Of a DNA stretch of 64,000 nt, positions 62,663 to 64,000 are shown piece after piece. A program made the position numbers and the translations under genes. The notes below the pieces were generated by a model, which worked only from the letters and a program-made list of their open reading frames with translations, made no database searches and was not told where the DNA came from. Source of the stretch: PALSA-612 sp963773055 (GTDB lineage: Bacteria; Actinomycetota; Thermoleophilia; Gaiellales; Gaiellaceae); assembly GCA_963773055.1 (NCBI GenBank), contig CAVYZL010000006.1, positions 1,054,001-1,118,000 on the forward strand, given 5' to 3'. Each line of letters opens with the position of its first letter. Within the stretch, counting starts at the first letter, position 1.

Positions 62663-64000
62663 GAGGTCGCTGCGCGAGCGGGCTCGATGCGTGGGAAGAG
62701 CGGCGCGGCGGGCACGATGCCCGTTGCCTCGCGCAGGCGTCCGGGCGCGACCTCGTCCCACGACGTGTCGGATGGTTGGCCCAGCGCGGCGAGGATCGCC
62801 GACGCGGTCACGGGCACGAAGGAGTACAACGCGACCGCGACGCTGCGCAAACCGTCGGCGAGGTCGTACAACACCTGGTCGAGCTCGTCGCTCCGTGAGG
62901 CATCCTTCGCGAGCTCCCACGGCTTGCTGCGTTCGACGTGCCGGTTGAGCTCGCGAACGACTTCCCAGATCGCATCGAGCGCGCCGGTCACCTCCCAGTC
63001 GTCGAAACGAGACGGCACGCGCGTGTGGAGAGCGTTCAGATGGTCGGCAAGCGCGTTGCCATCCCGCTGCGCTACGGCGCCGTCCCGGTACTGGGCGATC
63101 ATCGCCGTCGTCCGCGAGAGCAGATTGCCGAGATCGTTGCCGAGCTCGCGTTCGTACCGCTCCTGGAGCGAGTCGATCGACGCCGTGCCGTCCTGGCCGA
63201 ACGACGCCGAGCGGATCGCCCAGAAGCGCACCGCATCGGAGCCGTAGACGTCCGCGAGCGGCAGCGGATCGATCACGTTGCCGAGGGACTTCGAGATCTT
63301 CGTATCGTCCATCAGCAAGTAGCCGTGGACGAAGATCTGCTGGGGGACGTCGTACCCCGCCGACATCAGCATCGCCGGCCAGTAGACGCAGTGGAAGCGG
63401 AGGATGTCCTTCGCCATCACGTGGCGGGCGGCCGGCCAGAGCTCCGGGACGAGATCCGTCCCGGGCCTCGCGTACGTGAGCGCGCTCAGGTAGTTGACGA
63501 GCGCATCTGCCCAGACGTAGGCGACGTGATCCTCGTCCCACGGCAGCGGGATTCCCCAAGGCTGACCGGCGCGACTGATCGAGAAGTCCTGGAGGCCCTG
63601 CTCGATGAAGCTCCGCGCCTCGTTGGCGCGGAAGCGGGGCAGGACGAAGTCCGGCCGCTCCTTGTAGAGCGCGAGCAGCCTGTCCTCGTAGGCCGAGAGC
63701 CGGAAGAAGTAGTTCTTCTCCTCGATGTACTCGACGTCTCCGTGATCCGGGCACTTGCCGTCGACAAGGTCGGACTCCGCCTTGAACGCCTCACAGCCGA
63801 CGCAGTAAAGCCCCGCGTAGACGCCCTCGTAGACGTCACCGTTGTCGTAGATCCGCTGGAGGAAGTCGCGAACGAATCGCTTGTGCCCCTCGTCCGACGT
63901 CCGGATGAAGAAGTCCGGCTCCGCGCCGACCCTACCCGGGAGCTCTCGCCAGACCTCGGCGATACGATCGACGTACTCCTGCGGCCCGAGGCCTTCCGCC
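62659..64000 (-). CDS. metG: Methionyl-tRNA synthetase, partial
   Basis: Class I synthetase missing its N-terminus at the right edge (the HIGH motif lies outside). The visible part has the zinc/CP region with YCVGCEAFKAE and DGKCPDHG, LPWDEDHVAYVWADALVNYL, a KMSKS loop as DDTKISKSLGN, and the anticodon-binding domain rich in helices. No C-terminal tRNA-binding EMAP domain follows, so this is a short-form MetRS. It charges initiator and elongator tRNA-Met. About 446 residues are visible. Confidence 0.95.
   Translation of the reverse strand, partial: AEGLGPQEYVDRIAEVWRELPGRVGAEPDFFIRTSDEGHKRFVRDFLQRIYDNGDVYEGVYAGLYCVGCEAFKAESDLVDGKCPDHGDVEYIEEKNYFFRLSAYEDRLLALYKERPDFVLPRFRANEARSFIEQGLQDFSISRAGQPWGIPLPWDEDHVAYVWADALVNYLSALTYARPGTDLVPELWPAARHVMAKDILRFHCVYWPAMLMSAGYDVPQQIFVHGYLLMDDTKISKSLGNVIDPLPLADVYGSDAVRFWAIRSASFGQDGTASIDSLQERYERELGNDLGNLLSRTTAMIAQYRDGAVAQRDGNALADHLNALHTRVPSRFDDWEVTGALDAIWEVVRELNRHVERSKPWELAKDASRSDELDQVLYDLADGLRSVAVALYSFVPVTASAILAALGQPSDTSWDEVAPGRLREATGIVPAAPLFPRIEPARAATS

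Overview
The window is a gene-dense, very GC-rich (about 70%) bacterial chromosome segment. GTG, TTG and probably CTG starts are common, and many genes overlap by four bases (ATGA, GTGA, TTGA, CTGA). Gene content points to Actinomycetota: a CysO/CysM/Mec/MoeZ-type cysteine route, an Rv1708-like ParA, an Rv2578c-like radical SAM protein, CGAAC-N4-GTTCG SOS boxes, and the gene order metG-tatD-rsmA-ispE / tRNA-Gln-glmU-prs-rplY-pth-mfd-surA-mazG-eno-(pyk)-divIC-DUF501. A deep class such as Thermoleophilia is likely, but that is inference. There are no insertion sequences, CRISPR arrays, prophage genes or rRNA, and no gene-free stretch over about 165 bases.

Layout. 1-5.1 kb: a partial MFS exporter, then pepA, an acyl-CoA dehydrogenase and a persulfide-dioxygenase-like/rhodanese fusion. 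5.1-9.6 kb (minus): hisC, an MFS transporter, meaB and threonine ammonia-lyase. 9.7-14.3 kb: a Lon-N-domain protein (+), then a minus-strand operon of a small helical protein, parA, an unusual ftsZ and ggt. 14.4-22.3 kb: a cyclase/TPR remnant, an unknown protein, nei, and the helicase lhr, divergent from an HhH-GPD protein across a perfect LexA-type box. 22.2-33.2 kb: a large cyclase/ATPase/TPR regulator (frameshifted), a secreted protein (frameshifted), an acyl-CoA dehydrogenase, VOC protein, amidohydrolase, methyltransferase remnant, M20 peptidase, Ddl-like ATP-grasp enzyme and TPR lipid-anchored or membrane-anchored protein.

33.2-36.7 kb is the most interesting block: a tightly overlapping operon for sulfur-carrier-dependent cysteine synthesis. 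It encodes a rhodanese-MoeB activating enzyme, a CysO-like carrier ending in Gly-Gly-Trp, a SAM methyltransferase, CysM, and a JAMM protease of the Mec type. The carrier's extra Trp implies that it must be trimmed before activation. The first gene carries a +1 frameshift and cysM an in-frame TAG in this sequence.

36.7-47 kb: a cupredoxin, a degenerate metallo-beta-lactamase-fold protein, a CorC/CNNM protein, a radical SAM protein with a near-consensus LexA box, an FAD oxidoreductase, double VOC protein, 7Fe ferredoxin, receiver-like protein, the CcdA/CcmH/TlpA cytochrome-c maturation set and an L,D-transpeptidase, then small membrane proteins and a PAP2 phosphatase. 47-64 kb: the conserved actinobacterial housekeeping block, all on the minus strand, ending in a metG cut by the right edge.

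Four otherwise intact conserved genes each contain one extra base, and one contains a premature stop. Either this is a sequence of modest accuracy (for example a metagenome or draft assembly), or several genes are recently inactivated. The reader should treat the breaks as provisional.
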